In this document: positions 1 to 7,333 of the stretch, piece after piece
How positions within the stretch are numbered: the first letter of the stretch is position 1
Layout of the letters: each line of letters starts with the position of its first letter
NCBI GenBank assembly: GCA_964525495.1
Contig: CAZGHS010000010.1
Span: 1 to 51,370, forward strand
Reading direction: 5' to 3'
DNA length: 51,370 bases
Source: CAZGHS01 sp964525495
Lineage (GTDB): Bacteria > Patescibacteriota > Microgenomatia > JALYQM01
Translations under genes and position numbers: made by a program
The notes under the pieces: model-generated
What the model was told of the DNA's origin: nothing
What the model saw: the letters and a program-made list of their open reading frames with translations, nothing else
Databases searched by the model: none

Positions 1-2
1 TG

Positions 3-335
3 AGGATTCAATCTTCAGATAGCTCTACAGGCTCAGGAGTGCTGGTGTCTATTAGTAGAGAGAAGAAGGCAAGCTCTGCGACTCGCTTAACTGCGTTTGC
101 TAAGCAACGAGAAGATGAATACAAGAAGAATGGTTTTGATAGTTTTAAGGATGAGAAAACGTATGCTATCGCTGGATATGATGGCACTGAGCGGTATTAT
201 GTACAAGGTGACAAGCAGATCCGCGAGATTGTTTTTGCTACAAAAAACTACTTTTATTTTGTGACTACCGACCCTGGTCAGACCGATCAGAAGGCCGTAA
301 TTGATGAGCTCCTCAAAACCATAACTATACTATAA
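3..335 (+). CDS. C-terminal part of an unrecognised protein (5' cut by window edge)
   Basis: The reading frame is open from base 3 with no stop upstream, so the GTG at 39 need not be the start; the gene probably begins outside the window. About 110 residues are visible. They form a soluble alpha/beta-looking domain with a charged helix (residues KQREDEYKKNGF) and alternating strands ending in ELLKTITIL. The spacing loosely recalls PsbP-like or DUF1795 small secreted domains, but I cannot name the family. It ends 7 bases before the penicillin-binding protein gene, and the promoter of that gene lies inside this gene's last codons. Confidence 0.6.
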   Translation, partial: RIQSSDSSTGSGVLVSISREKKASSATRLTAFAKQREDEYKKNGFDSFKDEKTYAIAGYDGTERYYVQGDKQIREIVFATKNYFYFVTTDPGQTDQKAVIDELLKTITIL

Positions 336-336
336 T
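331..336 (+). promoter_or_regulatory. -10 hexamer of the PBP1A gene, leaderless spacing
   Basis: A perfect TATAAT ends exactly 6 bases before the ATG at 343, and no Shine-Dalgarno is present. Transcription would start on or next to the A of the start codon. No good -35 is visible at 16-18 bases. Confidence 0.6.
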
Positions 337-342
337 ATACGT

Positions 343-2398
343 ATGGCTGGCTGGGGACGCAAAGAACTCTCTCTACTTGAACGTATTGAACGAAGACGAC
401 ACCGTATCTTTTGGATATCTGTGGTGTTTTTTTCCGGAGTTGTTCTGTTTCTTGGTTTTGCAGTGTATGTTGTTCGGACGTATACAATATATGCCCAGGA
501 TCTGGTGTCTAAAGAGCGTTTGCTGAATAGACATTTCGTCGGATTGATCGTGTACGATAAGAATAATGACATTATTTACCAGAGCGATGGGGCTCACGAA
601 GTTGGTACTGTCGATATATCCTCTATTCCCCGTTTTTTGAAATATGCGACACTGGCTGCTGAAGACGCTCGTTTTTATGAGCATCAAGGATTTTCGTGGC
701 AAGGAATTATCCGCTCTCTTACATTAAATGTTCAGTCTAATGATCCGTATGCTTATGGCGGCTCGACTATTACTCAACAATTAGTGAAGAATGCATTGCT
801 TGATGATCGGTCTAAATCGTATACACGCAAAGCTAAGGAGCTTATCTTGGCCGTTGGCGTCGACCAACGATATTCAAAAGATCAAATTTTGGAAATGTAT
901 TTGAACTCAAGTTATTATGGTCGTGGTGCATACGGTATCGGACAGGCAGCGTCGATATATTTTAATAAGCGCGTCGAGGATTTGAATTTAGCTGAGTCTT
1001 CTTACTTGGCAGGAATACCAAACGCTCCATCTGTGCTGTCATTGAATTTTGAAAAAGCAAAAGTACGGCAAGAATATATTTTGCAGCGCATGATCGACGA
1101 GAAATTTATTACTTCAACAGATTACGATGAAGCTAAAGCAGGTGAGATAGTGTTTGTTGAACGACCGCAGATCCGAGGCAAGTACCCTCACTTTTCTTTA
1201 TATATTCGTCAGCGGATTATTAATACCTATGGCGAAAATGCTCTGGATGAGTCAGGCTATCGCGTGTTCACTACCCTCGACCCTGAGTTACAAGAATTTT
1301 CTCAGCAAGCTGTAAAGGAACAAGTTGCAAAGCTAGAGAAGAATAAAGTCTCTAATGGCGCTGCGGTAGTGCTGGATTCTAAAACAAGCGCGATAAGAGC
1401 GATGGTAGGCTCTGCGGACTGGGATAATGATGCGATTGAGGGAAAGTTCAATGTGGCTTTGTCGTATCAGCAACCAGGATCGTCTTTTAAACCAATTGTA
1501 TATGCTCGTGGTCTGGAGCGAAATATTATTACTTCAGCAACAATGCTCAACGACTCGCCTACTACGTTTATTGGTGGATACAAACCGAAGAATTATGACG
1601 GGAAGTTCCGAGGTCCGGTGAGTCTCCGTCGATCGCTTGCTAATTCTTTGAACTTACCGGCTGTTGAGGTGATGGAGCGTGTCGGAGTGGCGGACGCTGT
1701 TGAATATGCACGAGCTTTGGGATTGTCTTCCCTACTAGAGCCTTCGCAGTATGGCCTTAGTTTGGTGCTGGGTGGCGGTGAAGTAATGCCACTTGAGATG
1801 ACGAATGCGTATGCAACATTTGCAAATGGTGGTGTATATAATTCGGCGTATGGGATCGAGAAAATTGTCGATAAGTACGGAGTAGTAGTTTATGAGCGCA
1901 AAGGTGAAAGTACGCGAGTGGCTAATGAGAACGCAGTCTATATTATTAGTTCGATCCTTTCGGATAACAACGCACGACAAGAAATTTTTGGATCTAGTTT
2001 AAGCTTGCCTTCACGGCGTGTTGCTGCTGTGAAGACTGGAACTACAGATGAGTATAGGGATGCCTGGACTTTGGGATACACTCCTTCGTTGACTGTGGGT
2101 GTATGGGTTGGAAATAATAATAATGCAGCAATGGATAGTGTTGCGGGATCTCTGGGTGCGGCCCCTATCTGGATGTCGATAATTGAACATGGAATGCGCA
2201 ACAAGCCGTATGANNNNNNNNNNTAAGCCGGCAGGAGTTGCTGAGGGTGAGGTGTGTGAGTTGGTGGAGCGGAAAGTGATAGACAATGGTGTGGAGAAGA
2301 CGTTTTATGAATTTAAGAGTACGAATGAAGTATATGTGCGTGGGACTGCGAAGTCGAATTGCAATGAAGTACGGCAGCAGGTAGAGAATCTAAGATAG
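343..2398 (+). CDS. Class A penicillin-binding protein (PBP1A-like), interrupted by an N gap
   Basis: Bifunctional peptidoglycan synthase: glycosyltransferase 51 domain, then transpeptidase. The cytoplasmic N-terminus is followed by a membrane helix at about residues 22-46. The GT51 domain shows E107 in EDARFYEHQG and the GGSTITQQLVKN motif. The transpeptidase shows S380-x-x-K383 (SSFK), SLN and K564-TGT. Ten N at 2214-2223 shift the frame. Downstream, another frame continues the same protein (KPAGVAEGE and on) to the stop at 2396-2398. A gap whose true length is a multiple of three restores the frame; zero missing bases gives a natural P-Y-D-K-P junction and a 681-residue protein. The last 57 residues resemble the short C-terminal tail usual in this family. 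Confidence 0.93.
2214..2223. other. Assembly gap (10 N)
   Basis: Ten N inside the PBP1A gene. AAGCCG occurs on both sides, just before and just after the gap, so the contigs may nearly abut. The frameshift is an artefact of the arbitrary gap length, not a real mutation. Confidence 0.97.
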
Positions 2399-2562
2399 TA
2401 TACCTAATTGCGAAACAAAGAACATACTTCGATATATGTTGCCTCTTAAAATTACTAAAAGATACTTTTTGTGATACTCATGTCTCACCTTTTTTATTGA
2501 TATTATTCGGGTTGATGATTGGCGAATAGGTTGTTATATTCGATTAGTACTAAGGAGATGTA

Positions 2563-3696
2563 ATGAAAATTTATTCATATCGCCCACCGAGAATACGGCA
2601 GGCAGATTTTGATGTTCCCCCTACTCACAATACACATAAAATATTTATTCCTATCTTTTTGATTCTTGGAGCTGTTGTTGGCTTTCATTTTATTCCAGCG
2701 CCTGAAATGATCTCTGCTGTTATCTCTGAAGAGGGTGTTCCGACTGGATCAGTGCAGCGTGCACAAGCGGAAGAGAATCTTCCACTTAACCAAATGAAAC
2801 CGTTTTTGAAAGTCAGTCAGAGTAATTGGAAATTGCAGAATACTGCTGCTCAGCAAGCGATTGGCGGAGGGCCAGGTATTTTGAAAGAAGCGTTAGATTT
2901 GAAGGGCGCTATTTCGGTTAATTACGATACTGGTGAAGTGTATTATTCTCAGAATTCAGCAGCTCGTATGCGTATTGCGTCTATTACAAAATTGATGACT
3001 TCTATGGTTGCTATGGATTTAGTGAGCATGGATGAGAAGTTTACCGTGGAGCAAGCTGCTACAGAAGTAGAGCCTACTGTGATCGGTGTGCGTGTCGGAG
3101 ATCAGTTGACCACTCGAGAATTGATTGAGGGTGGTTTGTTAACGTCGGGTAATGATGCGATGGCAGTATTGGCTGAAGGCGTTGGAAAGAAGTACAGCGG
3201 TGATACCACGCTGTTTATTGCTGCTATGAATGAAAAGGCAAAGCAGATCGGGATGAAGAATACTCAGTTTGATAATCCTCAAGGATATGACGGACCGAAT
3301 CACTACTCTACTGTTGAGGATGTTGTATACATGGCTCGATATGCGTTGAAGAATTATCCAGAGCTGGCAAAGATCGTGACTCGTAAAGATACCTATCTTG
3401 AGCCTACTACGACTCATAGAGGTATTAATTTGCCTAACTGGAATATGTTGATTAATACGTATCCTGGAGCTGATGGTGTGAAGATTGGTAATACAGGAGA
3501 AGCTGGTCACACTACTGTTGCCTCCTCTACTCGGAATGGTAAGCGAGTATTGGCTGTAGTGCTTGGTGCTGAAGGTATATTAGAGCGTGACATGTCTGCT
3601 GCGGAGCTGTTGAATGTCGGTTTTGCGTCGCTTGGAATAACTCCTTTTCCGATGACTGAAGATATCTTGCGAGAGCGTATTAAAGATTGGTATTAA
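2563..3696 (+). CDS. D-alanyl-D-alanine carboxypeptidase (peptidase S11, DacA/PBP5-like)
   Basis: Trims the terminal D-Ala of peptidoglycan stem peptides outside the membrane. A single N-terminal membrane anchor lies at about residues 28-46 and is followed by a linker of roughly 80 residues. The S11 motifs are in order: S140-ITK143, S195-GN197 and K307-IGNTGEAGHT (the third motif is KIG rather than KTG). The length (377) fits the family. The ATG has a perfect Shine-Dalgarno (AAGGAG, 6 bases upstream), unlike the upstream PBP1A. The two genes together suggest linked wall synthesis and maturation. The altered third motif is conservative but worth noting. Confidence 0.93.
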   Translation: MKIYSYRPPRIRQADFDVPPTHNTHKIFIPIFLILGAVVGFHFIPAPEMISAVISEEGVPTGSVQRAQAEENLPLNQMKPFLKVSQSNWKLQNTAAQQAIGGGPGILKEALDLKGAISVNYDTGEVYYSQNSAARMRIASITKLMTSMVAMDLVSMDEKFTVEQAATEVEPTVIGVRVGDQLTTRELIEGGLLTSGNDAMAVLAEGVGKKYSGDTTLFIAAMNEKAKQIGMKNTQFDNPQGYDGPNHYSTVEDVVYMARYALKNYPELAKIVTRKDTYLEPTTTHRGINLPNWNMLINTYPGADGVKIGNTGEAGHTTVASSTRNGKRVLAVVLGAEGILERDMSAAELLNVGFASLGITPFPMTEDILRERIKDWY

Positions 3697-4024
3697 ATCC
3701 CCTCATCTTATTGATATATATCTTGAGTGCTGTCATTACACCTTAGTCCTATAGTGTTTGTGCTTTTGAATATTGTTTGATATAATATTTTTTATCATTT
3801 TGTGAATATGTAGCTTTCGGGCTCAAACTTCGCAATGATTGAGCTTTAATCAGCTCATTTGTTCTTTTACAACAAAAGACAGAAGAAAGATTTAGTTTAT
3901 TAACTTTAATGTTTCTCTCCCCTCCTTTTGATGTATTAGAAGGACGCGTTATGTGTTTCTGTGTAGGAGCATATGAGGCGTCTTTTTAGTACATCTGCCA
4001 CTCTATAGATAAGGAGAAAGCTAT
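3697..4024 (+). promoter_or_regulatory. Long leader with extended -10 promoter and competing hairpins
   Basis: This gene-free stretch holds an extended -10 (TGATATAAT, hexamer at 3781-3786) with a weak -35 TTGTGC 17 bases upstream. About 230 bases of leader follow before the first small ORF. Two 6-bp hairpins exclude each other: GCTCAA (3821-3826) with TTGAGC (3839-3844), and TGAGCT (3840-3845) with AGCTCA (3852-3857), the second followed by a T-rich run. A further stem pairs 3940-3947 with 3978-3985 and ends in a T run. This is an attenuator-like layout; no known riboswitch class is recognised. Confidence 0.5.
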
Positions 4025-4228
4025 TTGAAAAAGTTTTGCACTTCTCGTGGTGGACGACCGGCAAACAGTCCTGAGGAATTAGGGCAAACTGGTCGACCGA
4101 GACCAGGTCTCTATATTATTGGAGGCCGAGCAACGCCGATCAAACGAACTATGCCAGAAGGCTCAGTATGGCCTTCTGAGGACGAAATGGCTCGACGAGC
4201 GAGGAATGTTCCCCGCTCAGGGCAATAG
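4025..4228 (+). CDS. Small basic protein A (67 aa), unknown
   Basis: The start is TTG with a strong Shine-Dalgarno AAGGAG (4011-4016), spaced 8 bases. The protein is rich in Gly, Arg and Pro, has no membrane segment, and carries motifs such as SRGGRPANSP and TGRPRPG. It looks unfolded or nucleic-acid binding, but I recognise no family. It is the first of three small ORFs in a row, each preceded by a U-tract hairpin. The GC content is higher than in the neighbouring wall genes. No other start fits the ribosome site. It could be a non-coding transcript instead. Confidence 0.55.
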   Translation: MKKFCTSRGGRPANSPEELGQTGRPRPGLYIIGGRATPIKRTMPEGSVWPSEDEMARRARNVPRSGQ

Positions 4229-4243
4229 TTACCCCTTTTGATC

Positions 4244-4264
4244 AAACGCCGAGTGGCGTTTTTT
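4244..4264 (+). terminator. U-tract hairpin between small ORFs A and B
   Basis: AACGCC, loop GAGT, GGCGTT, then TTTT. It lies between the stop of ORF A and the Shine-Dalgarno of ORF B (AAAGGAG directly after the T run). It is either an intrinsic terminator or an attenuator or processing site for ORF B. Confidence 0.7.
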
Positions 4265-4282
4265 ATAAAGGAGAACTTGCAA

Positions 4283-4513
4283 ATGGACAAGAGCCGTAGC
4301 AACCAAAGAATCACTACTCGCGCACACTCTCAGCAAGCTCAACACCAGCTGATTGCTGTTCGAAGGGCTACGCTAGCCGGCGACTATGATGAGGCGGCTA
4401 TTGCTGGCGGTGAACTCTGTGATATTCATCGAGTTGTAACCAAGGGAGATGCAGCGCGCCGTCGTGGCCGACAATGGAAACAAACCCCAAAACCATCTCG
4501 TTCACGTAGGTAG
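4283..4513 (+). CDS. Small basic protein B (76 aa), unknown
   Basis: The ATG at 4283 has AAAGGAG at 4267-4273, spaced 9 bases. The longer frame from 4238 would run through the hairpin and lacks a ribosome site. The protein has a Gln/Arg-rich N-terminus, a short central helix pair (LAGDYDEAAIAGGELCDIHR) and a highly basic tail (ARRRGRQWK and SRSRR). The tail suggests nucleic-acid binding. No family is recognised. A hairpin with a T run follows the stop. It is part of the small-ORF array. Confidence 0.6.
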   Translation: MDKSRSNQRITTRAHSQQAQHQLIAVRRATLAGDYDEAAIAGGELCDIHRVVTKGDAARRRGRQWKQTPKPSRSRR

Positions 4514-4540
4514 GGTATTCTGCTTTCATTTAGATGAATT

Positions 4541-4559
4541 CGCTCAGTGTGAGCGTTTT
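4541..4559 (+). terminator. U-tract hairpin between small ORFs B and C
   Basis: CGCTCA, loop GTG, TGAGCG, then TTTT. TATAAAGGAG follows at once, as after the previous hairpin, so the hairpin plus ribosome-site module is repeated. Confidence 0.65.
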
Positions 4560-4580
4560 CTATAAAGGAGATGTCAGGTC

Positions 4581-4862
4581 ATGCAAAAGAAGCACAACGA
4601 TGAGCTGATTCAAGAGCGTGGCTTTGGCCAGACCAAAGGTGAGCGACGCGAGGGCAAGCGTGAGAAGGAGATCTTAGCCAACCGCAAGCATGGCGATGTG
4701 CCGACCGCAACAGCAGTCCAGGGTAGACCGTTCAACCAGCAGCACCCAGCCGCGCACAACAAGACCGGCCAGCAGCGGCCGCACGGCACGCCACGCGGTG
4801 ACCAGCAGGCTCTGGTTCGGCCAGGCAACGCGGTCCGCCGTACTGGCAATCAGCGCCGGTAA
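4581..4862 (+). CDS. Small charged protein C (93 aa), unknown, GC-rich
   Basis: The ATG has AAGGAG at 4565-4570, spaced 10 bases. The N-terminal half is a charged helix (ERREGKREKEIL). The C-terminal half is low-complexity in Gln, Arg, His, Pro and Gly (GQQRPHGTPRG). The codons are strikingly GC-rich (many ccg, cgc, gcc) compared with the AT-rich wall genes on either side, which suggests transfer or strong codon selection for high expression. It looks disordered and nucleic-acid binding. No family is recognised. Confidence 0.6.
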   Translation: MQKKHNDELIQERGFGQTKGERREGKREKEILANRKHGDVPTATAVQGRPFNQQHPAAHNKTGQQRPHGTPRGDQQALVRPGNAVRRTGNQRR

Positions 4863-5277
4863 CGTTTTGACCTGACCTGGAGAGGAACCAAGTTAATGAG
4901 CTTATTTCTGCCAAGGGCTTTTTATAAGTGACTGTATGGTTGCTTGTGGATTGCGCTTTGCGTTTGAGCTCATTAGCTTGCTTTCTCGCTGTCTTTTGTT
5001 GTACTTCTTCCCCCCTCTTAGCTTGACTTTATTGCCTCGTTCTGGTATATTAATCACTGTTCTATTAAGAGTTAGATACGTATATTTTGAGCTTAGGCTT
5101 TGGTATGCGTATATTATTTTTTTAAACACTACAGAATACACTAAAAGTCCTGCCTTAATCCTAGTCGACATTAATTATGAATGTCGCGCTTGTTAGATTC
5201 CTGCCGTAATTTTTCAACATTAAGACCCTACTGCTCTCTTTTTGTCGTTGTCTTAATAAGTGTGTTTTGTAAAATTT
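4863..5277. other. Intergenic stretch with a weak hairpin, no clear gene
   Basis: After small ORF C, a hairpin GCC-AAG-GGC followed by TTTTT (about 4912-4925) may end the array. An 11-codon frame (ATG 4895) runs through it behind GAGAGGA, but I do not call it. The remaining 340 bases are T-rich. Overlapping frames on both strands (4936-5196 and 4902-5171) show no family features and no ribosome site. I see no RNA gene here. Confidence 0.5.
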
Positions 5278-6180
5278 ATGTCACTCTTAAAAGTGTGTCT
5301 TGAGATATATCATCTTGTTAAAAGTTGTTTATATCTAGTTACATTTCCACTTCATGTGGTTGGTTTTTTTGTCGCATCTATGGCAAAGAAAGTTTGGCTG
5401 TCGTTTCTTTCTGTACGATGGTTCCAGATGCTTCAATGTCCCCGTTTTGGTACTAATCTTTTTTCCCGCGCTGGACGTATTGTTTTAATTAATTCAAACG
5501 TACACGTATTTTTTGGTGGCTCTTTGGCAGGCGTGGCGATTCTTTTCTTTTTGTATCAGCCAATGTTTAAACAGTTTGATGGTAGATATTATGTTGTGTT
5601 TGAACGACAGGCTATTCCACAGGCTTATGCTGAAGAAAATATTGCGAGCGGTGCTGCTGAGATCGTGATGCAGACATCTATGCCGATTGTGACCGAGCTT
5701 GCTCCTACCCCTGTTCCAACTAAAGCACCTCTTGCTCAACGAACACCGTTCGTACAACCACAGACTATACCTGTTGGATTTGTTCCACCTGAAGTACAGA
5801 ACTCAGGTGCATATTTTTCACCATTACATAATCCTCCACGCTTGATGTTGACTACACGATTTAGTGGATACCATCCTGGTTTAGATATGGCGACTGAGTA
5901 TGGTACGCCTTTGTATGCTGTTGGTAATGGATATGTTGAATCAATTGGTTCTACCATCTGGGCTTACGGAAACATTGTGCATATCAATCACGGAGGTGGT
6001 GTAATGTCTCTGTACGCGCATATGAGTCGTGTAGATGTGAAACCTGGTCAACAGGTTACTAAAGACACAATGATCGGCGCTGTGGGCTCTACAGGAAATT
6101 CTTCAGGTCCTCATGTGCACTTAGAACTTCATAAGGACGGACGTCCATTTAATCCTGCGAGTGTTTTGCAGGGTCTTTAA
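5278..6180 (+). CDS. Membrane-anchored M23 (LytM-type) peptidase
   Basis: Zinc endopeptidase acting on peptidoglycan cross-bridges or stems. A hydrophobic N-terminus and a clear membrane helix (VHVFFGGSLAGVAILFFLY, about 80-100 counting from the GTG at 5260) are followed by a Pro/Thr-rich linker and the M23 domain. In the same numbering the zinc ligands are H205-PGL-D209 and H285-V-H287, with the catalytic H254 in LYAHMS. The start is uncertain: GTG 5260, ATG 5278 and ATG 5380 all lack a good ribosome site, and I chose the first ATG. It ends 6 bases from the convergent transporter. If the anchor and linker are read correctly, the enzyme sits outside the membrane near the wall. Confidence 0.88.
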   Translation: MSLLKVCLEIYHLVKSCLYLVTFPLHVVGFFVASMAKKVWLSFLSVRWFQMLQCPRFGTNLFSRAGRIVLINSNVHVFFGGSLAGVAILFFLYQPMFKQFDGRYYVVFERQAIPQAYAEENIASGAAEIVMQTSMPIVTELAPTPVPTKAPLAQRTPFVQPQTIPVGFVPPEVQNSGAYFSPLHNPPRLMLTTRFSGYHPGLDMATEYGTPLYAVGNGYVESIGSTIWAYGNIVHINHGGGVMSLYAHMSRVDVKPGQQVTKDTMIGAVGSTGNSSGPHVHLELHKDGRPFNPASVLQGL

Positions 6181-6186
6181 TTCCTT

Positions 6187-7086
6187 TTATTTTATTGCGT
6201 AGAGAAGTATTGGTATTAGTACTAATCCAATGATTAGTGAAAGAGATACTGTGCTGGCTGCGTATTGGTGGTCGAGTTTTGCGATACGCGCGTAGATCAA
6301 TGTGGTGTAGCCGTTGGGCGATGCTGCTGCAGTGATAATTACTGCTCGCTCTATCCCCTGTATATTGAATATTTCAACGATAATATATCCGAGAATGAAT
6401 CCTGTAATGTATCTTGTCGCGATGGCGAGTGCTACTAATTTTGGCTTGTGAATTTTTAATTCAAAGAAAAGTCCGAGTGTGAACATGACTACCATGAACA
6501 TAGCGAGATTTATATTGCCTGAGAGCTGAATGATTGGTGCTGGGAGTTGGATCTGCATTGCCTTGAGTGCGAAGGCTGCAATGATGACGTAGATGAGTGG
6601 TGTGGTGGCAATTTTTTTAATAATATTTTTGGTGGTGGCTTCTTGGTGTCCGTATTTGAGTGCGATGATATATACCGCAGTGCAGAGTGTGATGATGTTT
6701 CCGAGATCGAATAATGAGAAGAGCGCTACGCCCTCTTGTCCGTAGAAAGCTCCGAAATATGGGAGCGTGAGCCCAGTGTTCATGATCATAGTACTGACGA
6801 CGAGGATGCCTTGTTGCTTTGGTTTAATTTTGAGCGACTTCCCTATTATGTATGCGACAAGTCCTGAAATTAATGTGATTGCTATAGATATGATAGGTAA
6901 ATAGATTGAATCTAATTGAATGTTTGTGGATGCAATTGATCCAAAAACTGTGATGGGAAGACCGATATAGAATAGGAGTTGGAGAAGTTTGTCGGCTTGT
7001 TTTTCTTTGATGATTTTTTTGTTGCGAAGATATGCGCCGAGTGCGAAGAGTAGCGTGTAGCTTGCAACGCGCAGAATAATATCCAT
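6187..7086 (-). CDS. AEC-family (auxin efflux carrier-like) transporter
   Basis: Integral membrane protein of 299 residues with about ten hydrophobic segments in two halves, as in the Mem_trans (PF03547) family. The first half ends near residue 150; the second includes the conserved-looking AASPNGYTTLIYA segment. Family members export small carboxylates or other organic anions; the substrate here cannot be told. The ATG has no ribosome site but has an extended -10 seven bases upstream. That promoter shares a 14-base block with the one of the GT39-GH8 gene 4.3 kb away. Confidence 0.85.
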   Translation of the reverse strand: MDIILRVASYTLLFALGAYLRNKKIIKEKQADKLLQLLFYIGLPITVFGSIASTNIQLDSIYLPIISIAITLISGLVAYIIGKSLKIKPKQQGILVVSTMIMNTGLTLPYFGAFYGQEGVALFSLFDLGNIITLCTAVYIIALKYGHQEATTKNIIKKIATTPLIYVIIAAFALKAMQIQLPAPIIQLSGNINLAMFMVVMFTLGLFFELKIHKPKLVALAIATRYITGFILGYIIVEIFNIQGIERAVIITAAASPNGYTTLIYARIAKLDHQYAASTVSLSLIIGLVLIPILLYAIK

Positions 7087-7093
7087 AAATTCT

Positions 7094-7103
7094 ATGGTAG
7101 CAG
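7094..7103 (-). promoter_or_regulatory. Extended -10 of the AEC transporter gene (leaderless)
   Basis: On the minus strand CTGCTACCAT: an extended -10 (TGnTAnnnT) whose hexamer (7094-7099) ends 7 bases before the ATG. It is part of the 14-base block TTCTATGGTAGCAG, repeated identically at 11407-11420. Confidence 0.55.
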
Positions 7104-7177
7104 AAATATGCTGATGTGAGATTTGGGAATTAATCTTGGTTTCTGAAATGAAGCGTTACTTGATTTCAGGAAACAAG

Positions 7178-7260
7178 ATCCGAGGAAGAAGAACATTTAA
7201 TTACTTTTAATATGTGCTCAATGCGACATAGAAAAATAATGTTAATGCTCATCAGATCAA
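7178..7260 (+). repeat. Left inverted repeat flanking the GC-rich gene
   Basis: The outer block ATCCGAGGAAGAA (7178-7190) and the inner block CATCAGATCAA (7250-7260) both recur, in the opposite orientation and in the same outside-to-inside order, at 8698-8710 and 8682-8692. Here the two blocks are 59 bases apart; on the right they are 5 bases apart. Confidence 0.65.
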
Positions 7261-7262
7261 GT

Positions 7263-7318
7263 TCGGCTCTGCCGAGAGGAATAGATACTCGGGCAAGTGA
7301 GTATTTTTTTCCTCTCGG
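7263..7318. terminator. Nested stem-loop with internal T run
   Basis: The outer stem CCGAGAGGAA (7272-7281) pairs with TTCCTCTCGG (7309-7318). The inner stem ATACTC (7285-7290) pairs with GAGTAT (7299-7304), with T residues after it. An alternative small hairpin TCGGC-TCT-GCCGA (7263-7275) competes with the outer stem. The structure lies 15 bases beyond the stop of the minus-strand gene and may end its transcript. The inner hairpin plus T run reads as an intrinsic terminator on the plus strand, where no gene would need one. Confidence 0.65.
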
Positions 7319-7333
7319 ACAGAAACCTGGGGA

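Noticed and set aside
2408..2433. 26-base stretch resembling one end of the structured element (22 of 26 matches to 35738-35763)
   Set aside because: Only this end is similar; the rest of the element would have to lie inside the PBP1A gene, where nothing matches. It may be a remnant or chance in AT-rich sequence.
4025..4925. Integron-like cassette array with attC sites
   Set aside because: The hairpins are simple U-tract stems; I find no paired GTTRRRY/RYYYAAC cores and no integrase gene.
4902..5196. Overlapping reading frames on both strands (86 and 89 codons)
   Set aside because: No ribosome site, no domain, T-rich composition; each is probably an accident of the other.
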